A stretch of 32,446 nucleotides of DNA from Candidatus Cloacimonadota bacterium (GTDB lineage: Bacteria > Cloacimonadota > Cloacimonadia > Cloacimonadales > TCS61): positions 1 to 32,446 of the forward strand of contig JAGLPW010000032.1 in NCBI GenBank assembly GCA_023137125.1, in the 5' to 3' direction. Made by a program: the position numbers and the translations under genes. The first letter of the stretch is position 1. Each line of letters starts with the position of its first letter. The notes beneath the pieces are model-generated. The model did not search any database. It was not told the DNA's origin and was given only the letters and a program-made list of their open reading frames with translations. Below, piece by piece: positions 16,915-25,470 of this stretch.

Positions 16915-19119
16915 ATGAAAAAACAATTGTTAGTTTTCGTTCTATTATTGCTTACAATGTCATTGTTTGCAGCTCCCAGACAATATGTTTTGTTTGAAGT
17001 TGTAACTGGAACCTGGTGAGGTGCTTGCCCTGCGACTGCGGTGCTGGTCGATCAAATGTTTGATGAAGGATATCCCATTGCTGTAGCATGTCATCACAAT
17101 ATGGACGAATTTGAATGTGATGATTCCATTGCAAGGATTGGTGAAATGGGGATCAATCTTTATCCCACCCTGATCCCGGATGGCGGACCCGAACCTACAT
17201 ATCCGTACACTCATCAAATCCTGGAAAATAAGATCAATGAACGAATGGCCATACCTTCTCCTTGTACTATAGCAATATCCGGGCAGTTGATAGATAATGA
17301 ACTGACCGTTAATGTTTCCGTCGTTAAAGATGCAGGTGCAGAAATGCCCAATGCCAGGGTTCAGGTTGTAATTACTGAAATTGATATTCCTTATAATGAT
17401 CCTAATTACAATTACGAAATGAATTTCGTAAATCGAGATATGATTCTTGACCATAATGGTACTGTTCTTACTTTTAATGGAAATTTAGCAGAAGTTTCAG
17501 TTACAGGAGTACTCGATCCTTCCTGGAACCAAGGCAATATTATTGTTGTTGCTTTCGTAGAAAACGGGGCAACTCTTGAAGTATTCCAGGCATCCAGAGA
17601 AGATATTGAGATGTTCCTGGCAGATCCAAATGCTCCTGCAATTCCCACCGATTTTGTTACAACTCCCGATCCAACAGGTACGTTATCCTGCGACCTGAGC
17701 TGGACGAATCCTTCTCTTGATTTCTCTGGGAATCCTCTTACTGAATTATTGGAAATGAGATTGTATCGTGATGGTGATCTGATCTATACCGATTCAAATC
17801 CGACTATTGGTGGAGCAGGCAGTTATACTGATGTTCCTTCTGATCCAGGGTTGTACAATTATATGATTTTGGGGTATAATTCCTTTGGAGAAGGACCAGG
17901 TGCAGTTGCAACTACATGGATTGGAGAAGATGTTCCCAATGTTGTTGAAGATCTTGAATTGGAAAATGTAGGTAACCAGGCCTATGTTTCCTGGACAAAT
18001 CCAACAACAGGATTTCATGGTGGAGTTTTTAATAATCCCATTCTCGGCTATACTATCGAGAGAAATGATGGAACTGTAGTTGATCTTCAGGGCATTGCAA
18101 CAGATTTTACAGATACAGTACCTACTGCTGGATATTATCAATATACGATTACACCTTATAACGTGATTGGAGATGGTGGAACTGCAACAACAAATCTTGT
18201 CTGGATTGGTGATGGTTTTAGTGGTATCGTAATTTGTGATCTTGATCCAACTCCTACAGGTGATGTGCTGCAAAGTGCGTTCCAGAACTATTATACGGGT
18301 TCCGTCGTTGTTACAAACGATATAAATGGATACCCACTGACGACCGACGTGGATGCAGTATTTGTTCTTCTGGGAATTTACTCAAATAACTTTGTTCTTA
18401 CAGAAACAGAAGCCACACTTCTGGCAGCATATCTGGAAAATGGTGGGAATTTGTATATGGAAGGTGGTGATACCTGGTGTTATGATACTCAAACATCAGT
18501 TCATCCATATTTCAACATCGATCCCTTATCGGATGGTTCTTCCGATCTATCGAATGTTGATGGACACGACTTCTTAGATGGATTGAGTTGGACCTATACA
18601 GGAGAAAATAACTACATCGATCAGCTTGCACCGATAGAACCTGCCGTTACTATCTTCTCAAATCCAACAATTGGTTACGATTGTGGTATTGCCTACGATT
18701 CCGGAACCTACAAAACAGTAGGAACATCTTTCGAGATAACTGGTCTTGGTGGGACAAACAGCCTAGATGACGCTATAGAAGGAATAATTAATTTCTTTGG
18801 AATTGGAGGAGTAGATGCAGATGATGAGATAGTTCCTGTAACAAGCACATCTTTAAACCAGAATTATCCAAATCCATTTAATCCCACAACTACGATAAGT
18901 TTTTCACTTAAAGAAGCAGGTCATGTTTCAATTAAGATTTACAATATGAGAGGTCAGCTTGTTAAGACCCTTGTAAATGCAGAACTTGAAAATGATTATC
19001 ATGAGATCGTGTGGAATGGTAAAGATAACAGTGGTAAGAATACAGCTAGTGGTGTTTACTTCTACAAAATGAAAGCTGGCAAGTTCGTTACAACCAAGAA
19101 GATGATTCTGATGAAATAA
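16915..19119 (+). CDS. Exported Omp28/thioredoxin-like protein with probable selenocysteine and sorting domain
   Basis: One reading frame of 735 codons with an AGGAGG ribosome binding site, interrupted only by TGA at 17017-17019 (codon 35). Domains: signal peptide (about 1-19), thioredoxin-like domain (about 22-95), Omp28-like beta domain (to about 235), two fibronectin-III-like repeats (about 240-440), an amidotransferase-like fold (about 445-640) and the sorting tail (NQNYPNPFNPTTTISFS to KKMILMK). The TGA falls in TGTW-U-GACP, where family members have TGTWCGxCP, so it replaces the first Cys of CxxC; the second is C38. NLYPTLIPDG is the cis-Pro loop. Recoding to Sec is inferred. Alternatives are a nonsense mutation, or separate expression of a short secreted peptide. 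Confidence 0.82.
17020..17047 (+). promoter_or_regulatory. bSECIS-like hairpin after the in-frame TGA
   Basis: Directly downstream of the TGA, bases 17024-17047 can form a hairpin with inner stem CTGC/GCGG (17030-17033 with 17038-17041). It continues past single mismatches through 17028-17043, 17027-17044, 17025-17046 and 17024-17047. The apical loop is GACT (17034-17037), with G first. The loop begins 15 bases after the TGA, near the short end of the spacing known for bacterial SECIS elements, and a G at the start of the loop is their main sequence requirement. Confidence 0.55.
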
Positions 19120-19141
19120 TAGCTTGTAAGCTATATAATAG

Positions 19142-19170
19142 AATGCCCTGGTTTCGATCAGGGCATTTTT
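19142..19170 (+). terminator. Intrinsic terminator of the selenoprotein gene
   Basis: AATGCCCTG and CAGGGCATT pair perfectly around an eight-base loop and run into TTTTT. It follows the stop codon by 22 bases and ends the first regulator/secreted-protein operon. Confidence 0.9.
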
Positions 19171-19182
19171 GATTTCATTACT

Positions 19183-19206
19183 TCTGACCACTCACGAGTG
19201 GTCAGA
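19183..19206. repeat. 24-base near-perfect palindrome
   Basis: TCTGACCACTC and GAGTGGTCAGA are perfect 11-base inverted arms separated by AC. There is no T-run, so it is not a terminator. It lies between the terminator of the selenoprotein gene and a sorting-tail remnant, and is followed at 19208-19229 by a second hairpin (AACTTGTC/GGCAAGTT). It could be a repeat marking a deletion junction, or an operator. Confidence 0.6.
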
Positions 19207-19218
19207 GAACTTGTCTTC

Positions 19219-19263
19219 GCAGGCAAGTTTGTTTCAACCAAGAAGATGATTCTTATGAAATAG
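19219..19263 (+). pseudogene. Second orphan sorting-tail remnant
   Basis: The frame ending at TAG 19261-19263 reads AGKFVSTKKMILMK. It nearly duplicates the end of the preceding gene (AGKFVTTKKMILMK, 19075-19119). The similarity continues past the stop (GCTGTAAGTTA here against GCTTGTAAGCTA there), and both tails are followed by a terminator. There is no start or upstream coding. It is the 3' end of a lost paralogue, either by tandem duplication followed by deletion or by recombination between tails. Confidence 0.75.
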
Positions 19264-19282
19264 GCTGTAAGTTACTACTTTT

Positions 19283-19319
19283 AAAGCCCCATCCGGCAAT
19301 TGCTAGATGGGGCTTTTTA
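19283..19319 (+). terminator. Intrinsic terminator after the tail remnant
   Basis: AAAGCCCCATC and GATGGGGCTTT form a perfect 11-bp stem with a 12-base loop, followed by TT and more T-rich sequence. It originally ended the lost paralogue whose tail lies at 19219-19263 and now separates the two TrmB modules. Confidence 0.9.
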
Positions 19320-19330
19320 TCCATACGATA

Positions 19331-19355
19331 ATTTTGCACCTATGAGGTGCAAAAT
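19331..19355. promoter_or_regulatory. Perfect inverted repeat, candidate TrmB operator
   Basis: ATTTTGCACCT and AGGTGCAAAAT are perfect 11-base inverted arms around ATG, 50 bases upstream of the second TrmB-like gene. TTGCAC within the left arm and TATTAT (19355-19360) at the right edge could serve as a poorly spaced -35/-10 pair, so a bound dimer would cover the promoter. A terminator lies just upstream, and the hairpin has no adjoining clean T-run, so an operator is the better reading. Confidence 0.6.
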
Positions 19356-19404
19356 ATTATTTTTTAGGAATGAAAGTTGCATTATAAAAAATCAGGAGGT
19401 GTTA

Positions 19405-20220
19405 ATGGAAGATATGATCAGTGAATTATTGGAAATCGGATTAACCGAATATGAAGCAAAAGCATATTTAGTATTATTGAAACAGAATGTTGTCACTGCT
19501 ACAGAAATAACTAAGATCAGTAATATTACGCGCGGAAGAATATATGATATTTTAAATCTTCTCATTGAAAAAGGATTTTGTATCACCATTCCCGGAACTA
19601 TCAAAAAATTCCAAGCTGTAGATCCTGAAGTTGCAATTAATAACCTGCTAGAATTGCATAAAAAAAAAGAACAAAGAATGAAAGAAACTGCCGTAAAATT
19701 ACATGAACTGTATGATAACCAGGAAGACACATCTTCTCCTTTAGATTATATTCATATTCTAACATCCAAACCCAGTATGATCAAAAAGCATCATGAACTG
19801 GATAATATTTCTAAAGAAATAGTAAGAACATTCAATAAAGGACCTTATGTTGAAGTTCTGGATCCTGCATCAGTAATGGATCGTAGTGCATTTCTTGAAG
19901 AAAGTTTAAAGAAAGGTAAAATTGAAAAATCATTATATGAAATAGATAAATACAATACTGATGATTTTATTAAAGAATTACAATTTTTCATCGATCCCCG
20001 TGAAGAGATCAGATTATGTGATCATCTTCCCATGAAAATGATCATTTCTGATAATAATGCTGTTATGATCTCTTTACGCAACAATGGGAATCCAAAGCTC
20101 AAACTAACAGCGATGATCGTTGAGCACTCCGATCTTACCGATGCTCTCATTGAATTATTTGATATTTATTGGGAAAAAGCCATCCCATTGGATGAGTATA
20201 TAAAAAATCAAAATCAATAA
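19405..20220 (+). CDS. TrmB-family transcriptional regulator, second copy
   Basis: A 271-residue paralogue of the regulator at 16074, with a winged helix at the N-terminus (about 5-75: IGLTEYEAKAYLVLLKQNVV, ISNITRGRIYDILNLLIEKGF). A linker and a C-terminal alpha/beta domain (about 110-260, DYIHILTSKPSMIKKHHELD, LPMKMIISDNNAVMISL) follow. The frame is open further upstream, but the start at 19405 has AGGAGG at ideal spacing and matches the paralogue's N-terminus. It is followed after 39 bases by a secreted beta-helix gene and then a C25 protease gene, with no terminator between them. It probably regulates this operon; the ligand is unknown. Confidence 0.86.
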   Translation: MEDMISELLEIGLTEYEAKAYLVLLKQNVVTATEITKISNITRGRIYDILNLLIEKGFCITIPGTIKKFQAVDPEVAINNLLELHKKKEQRMKETAVKLHELYDNQEDTSSPLDYIHILTSKPSMIKKHHELDNISKEIVRTFNKGPYVEVLDPASVMDRSAFLEESLKKGKIEKSLYEIDKYNTDDFIKELQFFIDPREEIRLCDHLPMKMIISDNNAVMISLRNNGNPKLKLTAMIVEHSDLTDALIELFDIYWEKAIPLDEYIKNQNQ

Positions 20221-20259
20221 TTAAAATCAGAATTCAGTTATTAAAAAGGAGAATAAAAA

Positions 20260-21654
20260 ATGAAAATGCTTATTGTTATTTATGCTTTAATGTTGTCATT
20301 AAGCTTGCACTCAACGATCATTAATATCCCGGCAGATTACAGCACTATTCAAGCAGGGATCAACGCTTCGGCTGATACGGACACAGTTCTCGTCCAACCC
20401 GGAACCTATGTTGAGAACATTGATTTCAACGGACACCTGATAACTCTCGGTTCGCTATTTCTAACCACTGCAGATACATCTTATATCTCTCTGACAGTGA
20501 TAGACGGCAATGCTGACGGCTCAGTTATCACGTTTCAGAGCGGAGAAGATTCTACTGCAGTAATCACAGGATTTACTATTCAGAATGGGATGATTGCAAC
20601 TATGTTAATCGATGGTGGTGGTATTCAATGCGATTCATCCAGTCCGACAATCAGCAATAACATCATCAAGGACAATATAGCTGAAATGGGTAGCGGGATT
20701 CATTGTTTCAATTCGAGTGCAAAAATTATCAACAATGTCATTCGCAATAATAGTAATATAGTTGGATACTCTCCTCCCGGGGGTGGAATTTTTTGTGAAT
20801 CATCCACTGATTGTTTAATAATGAATAATATCATCCATGACAATGTGAATATGGATGGTGGTGGTATAGCATGTTATTTGTCAAATGGAATTATTATCAA
20901 CAATAATGTCTTTTATAATAACCTTGCCCAGCATTTAGGCGGGGCTATTCGTTTTAGACAAGCCTCAGCTACTCTTTCAAACAACACTTTCTATGATAAT
21001 GATGCAATAGATGGCCTTTGTCTTTATATTGAAAATGGTTGTGATATTACAATAACAAATTCTATAATTTGGAACCATGATGTATCAAATGAAGATGTGA
21101 TATTTCTGGGGCATACATCAACGTTTTCGATTATCTATTCCAACATTGAAGATTGTATCTGGGGCGGTATTGGTAATATTGATGAAGACCCGCTTTTTGT
21201 TGATCCTGATAATGATGACTTTCATTTACAAGAGAATTCCCCTTGCATCGATGCCGGAGATCCAAATTCACCTTTAGATCCTGATGGTACAATTACTGAT
21301 ATGGGAGCTCTATATTTCAACCAAGGAACTTCTATTGAGAATGACGAATTACAAATTACGAACTACGAATTGAGTAACTATCCCAACCCTTTTAACCCAA
21401 CAACGACTATTTCTTTTTCATTAAACACCGAAAACACTGAAGACACCGAATTGATAATTTATAACCTGAAAGGGCAGAAAATCAAAACATTTCCTGTCAT
21501 CCTGAGTCCCGAGTCTGTGTTCGGGAAAGGACAATCTTCAATTGTTTGGGATGGAACAGACCAAACAGGACAACCTGTTTCATCGGGAATATATCTGTAT
21601 AAATTAAAATGCGGCAGATATTCTTCTACCAAAAAGATGATCCTGTTGAAATAA
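20260..21654 (+). CDS. Secreted right-handed beta-helix protein with T9SS-type sorting domain
   Basis: A 464-residue protein with a signal peptide (about 1-18), then IPADYSTIQAGINASADTDT and VLVQPGTYVENI, the usual opening of pectate-lyase-like or surface beta-helix proteins. Four or more coils carry GGGI and NNxIxxN motifs (DGGGIQCDSS, GGGIFCESS, GGGIACYLS, GGAIRFRQ). The tail has SNYPNPFNPTTTISFSL and ends in STKKMILLK. It has no recognisable catalytic residues, so binding or adhesion is as likely as polysaccharide cleavage. The linker before the tail is built of degenerate repeats (ENDELQITNYELSN), and part of the tail (VILSPESVFGKGQ) appears to be an in-frame repeat insertion. A GGAG ribosome binding site precedes ATG. 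Confidence 0.87.
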   Translation: MKMLIVIYALMLSLSLHSTIINIPADYSTIQAGINASADTDTVLVQPGTYVENIDFNGHLITLGSLFLTTADTSYISLTVIDGNADGSVITFQSGEDSTAVITGFTIQNGMIATMLIDGGGIQCDSSSPTISNNIIKDNIAEMGSGIHCFNSSAKIINNVIRNNSNIVGYSPPGGGIFCESSTDCLIMNNIIHDNVNMDGGGIACYLSNGIIINNNVFYNNLAQHLGGAIRFRQASATLSNNTFYDNDAIDGLCLYIENGCDITITNSIIWNHDVSNEDVIFLGHTSTFSIIYSNIEDCIWGGIGNIDEDPLFVDPDNDDFHLQENSPCIDAGDPNSPLDPDGTITDMGALYFNQGTSIENDELQITNYELSNYPNPFNPTTTISFSLNTENTEDTELIIYNLKGQKIKTFPVILSPESVFGKGQSSIVWDGTDQTGQPVSSGIYLYKLKCGRYSSTKKMILLK

Positions 21655-21701
21655 AAATATAATTGTGAAAAAACATTAAAAAGTATTATAAAGGAGATTG
21701 T

Positions 21702-24700
21702 ATGAAACACGGTTTAATTATTGTAGTGTCGATGCTTTGGATTTTCCTGTTTGCAGGAAATGAACAATTGCACGCCGACTCGGATTTATTTTCATTTGAG
21801 GATCAGAGAAACGGAGAAATGATTGTAAACTTTGAAACAGATGATTACAATTTGCAAACAATCAGCAAAAACGGACAAAATTACACAAAAGTAATTCATG
21901 AATCGGCAGTGACATTCGTTGAAAAAGGGAAACCTGAATTACCGAGATTTTCCCAGTTAATAACGATCCCGCAGGGAGCTGATGTAGAAGTAGAAATAAT
22001 TTCAATGCAGGAAAGAACGATTTCAAATGTCACACCGTATCCTTTCCAAAGTTTTCAATTGGAAAGCAGTAAAGATAATACAAAATTTGAAATAGATGAA
22101 GAATTTTATGCAGGTTCGGAAATTTTCCCTACAAAAATTACTCAACTCGATGAACCTGCAATAATGCGTGATCTGCAAGTCGTGAATCTAACTGTGAACC
22201 CGGTTCGATATAATGCCGGAACAAAAGAACTGACAATAATAACAAACATAACGGTAAAAATTAAAATTTCAGGAGGAAAAAATAACCCGGATAAACTTTC
22301 GAGAGCCTTTCTACCCTTATACAAATCATCCATATTGAATTTTACTGAAACAAAGCTAAGGACGGAAGATATTGGACAACCCACATATCTATTCATCTAT
22401 CCAGATAATGATGATGTGTTTGCTACATTAGAAATTCTTTTAGATTGGAAAATTGAAAAGGGATTCAATGTGGTTTGTGCAAGCACTGCCGAAACCGGAA
22501 TTACTTTAAATCAAATAAAAAGTTATATCCAGGATGCTTATGATAATTGGGAGAACAAACCCGATTTCATCTGCCTGGTTGGTGATGCATCCGGTAGTTT
22601 CAATATTCCTACGGCTTATACTTTTGGTGGAGAAGGAGATCATTATTACACAATGCTGGAGGGAGGCGATATCCTGGCAGATGCTTTTATCGGAAGGCTA
22701 TCGTTCAATACAATTACGGAATTACAAACAATAGTCAGTAAAATTCTGCATTATGAAAAAGAACCTTATCTCGAACAAACAGAATGGTATGAAAAAGCAC
22801 TTTTAGTTGGAGATCCTTCGGATTCAGGTACTTCCACAATAGATACAAATATATTCATCAAAGATATGATCTTGCAGCACAATCCTGATTTTGACATCAC
22901 AGAAGTATATTTTGGACCTTGGGTTTCGCAAATGGCTAATGGATTAAACGGTGGTGTAAGTTATTTTAATTATCGCGGATTTGCAGGAATGAGCGGTTGG
23001 GGAAATGGTTCCACATATAGTTTAAATAATGGTTTTATGCTCCCCTTAGTTGTATCTCTTACTTGTAATACAGGTAATTTTGCTTCGGGAACTTCCTACT
23101 CGGAAGCTTTCTTAAAAGCCGGTTCACCGTCCGTTCCCATAGGTGGTATAGCTGCTGTCGCTACTGCTACTCCTTATACACACACCTGTTTCAATAATAT
23201 TGTCGCTGCCGGAATTCACCATGGCATCTTTTCCAAAGGTATCTATAATCCCGGTGGTGCTTTAGTACATGCAAAAAATGAATTGTATAGAAGTTATCCG
23301 GGAAACCCCTATGATAAAGTAACACAATTTTCTTATTGGAATAATCTAATGGGTGATCCCGGAATGGAGCTTTGGACTGCAATTCCCGAAGAGATGAGCC
23401 TTGATGCTCCTACAGAAATAAATGTCGGAAATAATTTTACGGAAATCCTGGTCACGGATTTAAGTCATAATATACTTATTGATGCTTGGGTTACAATAGT
23501 TATGAACGATATTCAAACTACTGCATTTTCTGATGAAAACGGTTTTGTATTACTTCCATTTGAACCGGAAGAAACAGGAACGGCAACTCTTACCGTAACG
23601 AAACATAATTTTATTCCTAACATATCAGAGATCAACATAATAGAGAGTGAATTATATATCAGCTCTACCGAAATTCAAATTGACGATTCGGCAGGAAATA
23701 ATGACGGAAACATCAATGCAGGAGAAAATATCGATCTGAATGTTTGTTTAAAAAACTTTGGTTCTTTAATCGGTAATAATATAAATGCCGTGCTTTCCTG
23801 TGAATCTGCAGATATCTCGATTACAAATAATTCTGTAAACTACGGTCAGATAAACGCAGGTGAAGAGATCTTCCCTGAAACTCCTTTCTCATTTACGGTT
23901 GGTGGTGCTGTTTACGGAGGTCAGGAAATAGTTTTTGACATGGAGATAAACGACTCAGATTCCAATGTTTGGAATGATAATTTTGTTCTGAATATGTTTG
24001 CCCCTAACCTGGTAATAATTAATTATGAAATTCAGGGAAACGGAGTTATAGAACCCGGAGAATCTGCAAATCTGACTATTACTCTCGATAATATCGGGCA
24101 AGTATCGGGAAATAGTGTTACGGCACAACTAGCTTGTTCGGACAATAGAATTACCATAACTGATGATTATGGAAGTTACGGCGACATTGATATAGGCGAA
24201 AATGTAGAAAACGAAACTGATCAATTTACAATTTCTGCAAATGAAACATTGATCACGGGAATGCAGATTCCGTTTGAGCTGTACATCAATGATTCGACCG
24301 GTTATGATGAAGTTCAAACTTTTCTTCTTATGATTGGAGAAATTTCCGTTGATGACCCGCTCGGTCCCGATGAATATGGCTATTTCTGCTATGATGACGG
24401 TGATGTGGGATACGACGAAGCTCCTGAATATGATTGGATCGATATAAGTAGTACAGGGACAAATTTAAATTTTATCGATTATGGAAATACAGGACATACC
24501 GCCACGATTGATCTACCAATCGAATTCCGATTTTACGGTGAAGCATATGATCAATTATCGATTTGTTCAAACGGATGGGCAGCACCCGGGAGTACGGAAA
24601 ATGAATCATTTATGAACTGGAATATTCCAGGTGCGTTGGGTCCTTCTCCGATGATTGCAGTTTTTTGGGATGATCTGAAAACAGGAACCGTTTATTTTCA

Positions 24701-25358
24701 ACATGATATTGATTTGAATGTTTTTATAGTTCAGTGGGAAAATATGCTTAACGAGTATAATAATAATATTGAGACATTCCAGGTAATTATCTATGATGTG
24801 AGCTCATATCCTACCCCGTTAGGTGATAGTTTTATTAAGATGCAATACAAGGAAGTTCATAATGTTGATGCCGGTGAATATTGGAGTATGTTCGGTAATT
24901 CTCATGGCTTATATGCCACTGTGGGAATCGAAAATCCAAACGGAACTATAGGAATTGGCTATACTTGTAATAATCAATATCCCACAGCAGCGAAACAATT
25001 ACAGAACGAAATGGCAATAGTTTTTACCAATGTGCACCTCTCACTTACAGAGTCGGATAATAATGAGATCATCCCTGCAAACACAAGTCTGTATTCGAAT
25101 TATCCCAATCCTTTTAATCCGACTACAACGATTTCGTTTTCAGTAGCACAATCGTCCTCGTTTGTGAATCTTGATGTTTACAATCTTAAAGGACAGAAAG
25201 TGAAACAGCTTGTCAGCGATGAGCTGACGATCGGTCAGCACTCTGTAGTTTGGGATGGTAAAGATGAAAGTGGAAAAGGCGTATCCTCAGGAATTTATTT
25301 CTATAAACTGAGGGCTGGAACATATACTTCTACAAAGAAAATGATACTGTTGAAATGA
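21702..25358 (+). CDS. Gingipain-like C25 family peptidase with sorting domain
   Basis: A 1218-residue exported protein: signal peptide (about 1-25), C25 propeptide-like region (about 40-215, FVEKGKPELPRFSQLITIPQ) and C25 caspase-like domain (about 225-560) with LVGDASG and GRLSFNT. After it come an Ig-like domain, two CARDB-like repeats (GNINAGENIDL, GVIEPGESANL), a lectin-like domain (about 885-1110) and the sorting tail (NYPNPFNPTTTISFSV). The Cys nucleophile is present as C455 in SLTCNTGNF. The usual catalytic His motif GHG is replaced by R-G-F-A-G-M-S-G-W, with F427 at the His position. The protein may be inactive or use another His. It lies 47 bases after the beta-helix gene in the same operon. 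Confidence 0.88.
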   Translation: MKHGLIIVVSMLWIFLFAGNEQLHADSDLFSFEDQRNGEMIVNFETDDYNLQTISKNGQNYTKVIHESAVTFVEKGKPELPRFSQLITIPQGADVEVEIISMQERTISNVTPYPFQSFQLESSKDNTKFEIDEEFYAGSEIFPTKITQLDEPAIMRDLQVVNLTVNPVRYNAGTKELTIITNITVKIKISGGKNNPDKLSRAFLPLYKSSILNFTETKLRTEDIGQPTYLFIYPDNDDVFATLEILLDWKIEKGFNVVCASTAETGITLNQIKSYIQDAYDNWENKPDFICLVGDASGSFNIPTAYTFGGEGDHYYTMLEGGDILADAFIGRLSFNTITELQTIVSKILHYEKEPYLEQTEWYEKALLVGDPSDSGTSTIDTNIFIKDMILQHNPDFDITEVYFGPWVSQMANGLNGGVSYFNYRGFAGMSGWGNGSTYSLNNGFMLPLVVSLTCNTGNFASGTSYSEAFLKAGSPSVPIGGIAAVATATPYTHTCFNNIVAAGIHHGIFSKGIYNPGGALVHAKNELYRSYPGNPYDKVTQFSYWNNLMGDPGMELWTAIPEEMSLDAPTEINVGNNFTEILVTDLSHNILIDAWVTIVMNDIQTTAFSDENGFVLLPFEPEETGTATLTVTKHNFIPNISEINIIESELYISSTEIQIDDSAGNNDGNINAGENIDLNVCLKNFGSLIGNNINAVLSCESADISITNNSVNYGQINAGEEIFPETPFSFTVGGAVYGGQEIVFDMEINDSDSNVWNDNFVLNMFAPNLVIINYEIQGNGVIEPGESANLTITLDNIGQVSGNSVTAQLACSDNRITITDDYGSYGDIDIGENVENETDQFTISANETLITGMQIPFELYINDSTGYDEVQTFLLMIGEISVDDPLGPDEYGYFCYDDGDVGYDEAPEYDWIDISSTGTNLNFIDYGNTGHTATIDLPIEFRFYGEAYDQLSICSNGWAAPGSTENESFMNWNIPGALGPSPMIAVFWDDLKTGTVYFQHDIDLNVFIVQWENMLNEYNNNIETFQVIIYDVSSYPTPLGDSFIKMQYKEVHNVDAGEYWSMFGNSHGLYATVGIENPNGTIGIGYTCNNQYPTAAKQLQNEMAIVFTNVHLSLTESDNNEIIPANTSLYSNYPNPFNPTTTISFSVAQSSSFVNLDVYNLKGQKVKQLVSDELTIGQHSVVWDGKDESGKGVSSGIYFYKLRAGTYTSTKKMILLK

Positions 25359-25400
25359 CCGAACATCTATTGTTCTAATTGACATTAACTGAAATATATA

Positions 25401-25436
25401 AAAAATAACACAGATTTTAATCTGTGTTATTTTTTG
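25401..25436 (+). terminator. Intrinsic terminator of the second secreted-protein operon
   Basis: A 16-bp perfect stem, AAAAATAACACAGATT with AATCTGTGTTATTTTT, a two-base apex (effective loop about four to six bases) and a T-tract. It lies 42 bases after the C25 gene and closes the module that began with the second TrmB-like gene. Confidence 0.92.
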
Positions 25437-25470
25437 TTTTGGATATATTCGTTATTACCAAGGAGAAAAA

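Noticed and set aside
17017-17019. In-frame TGA read as an ordinary stop or nonsense mutation
   Set aside because: The codon replaces the redox Cys of a conserved motif, and the frame stays clean for 700 codons afterwards with a hairpin placed as in bSECIS elements. A recent mutation or read error remains possible and is stated as the alternative.
16960-17454. Minus-strand open frame across the selenoprotein start
   Set aside because: It is antisense to the signal peptide and thioredoxin-like domain and has no ribosome binding site or motif.
20260-25358. CRISPR array or tandem repeat region
   Set aside because: The repeated motifs are protein-level beta-helix coils and CARDB-like repeats with diverged DNA, not identical spaced repeats.
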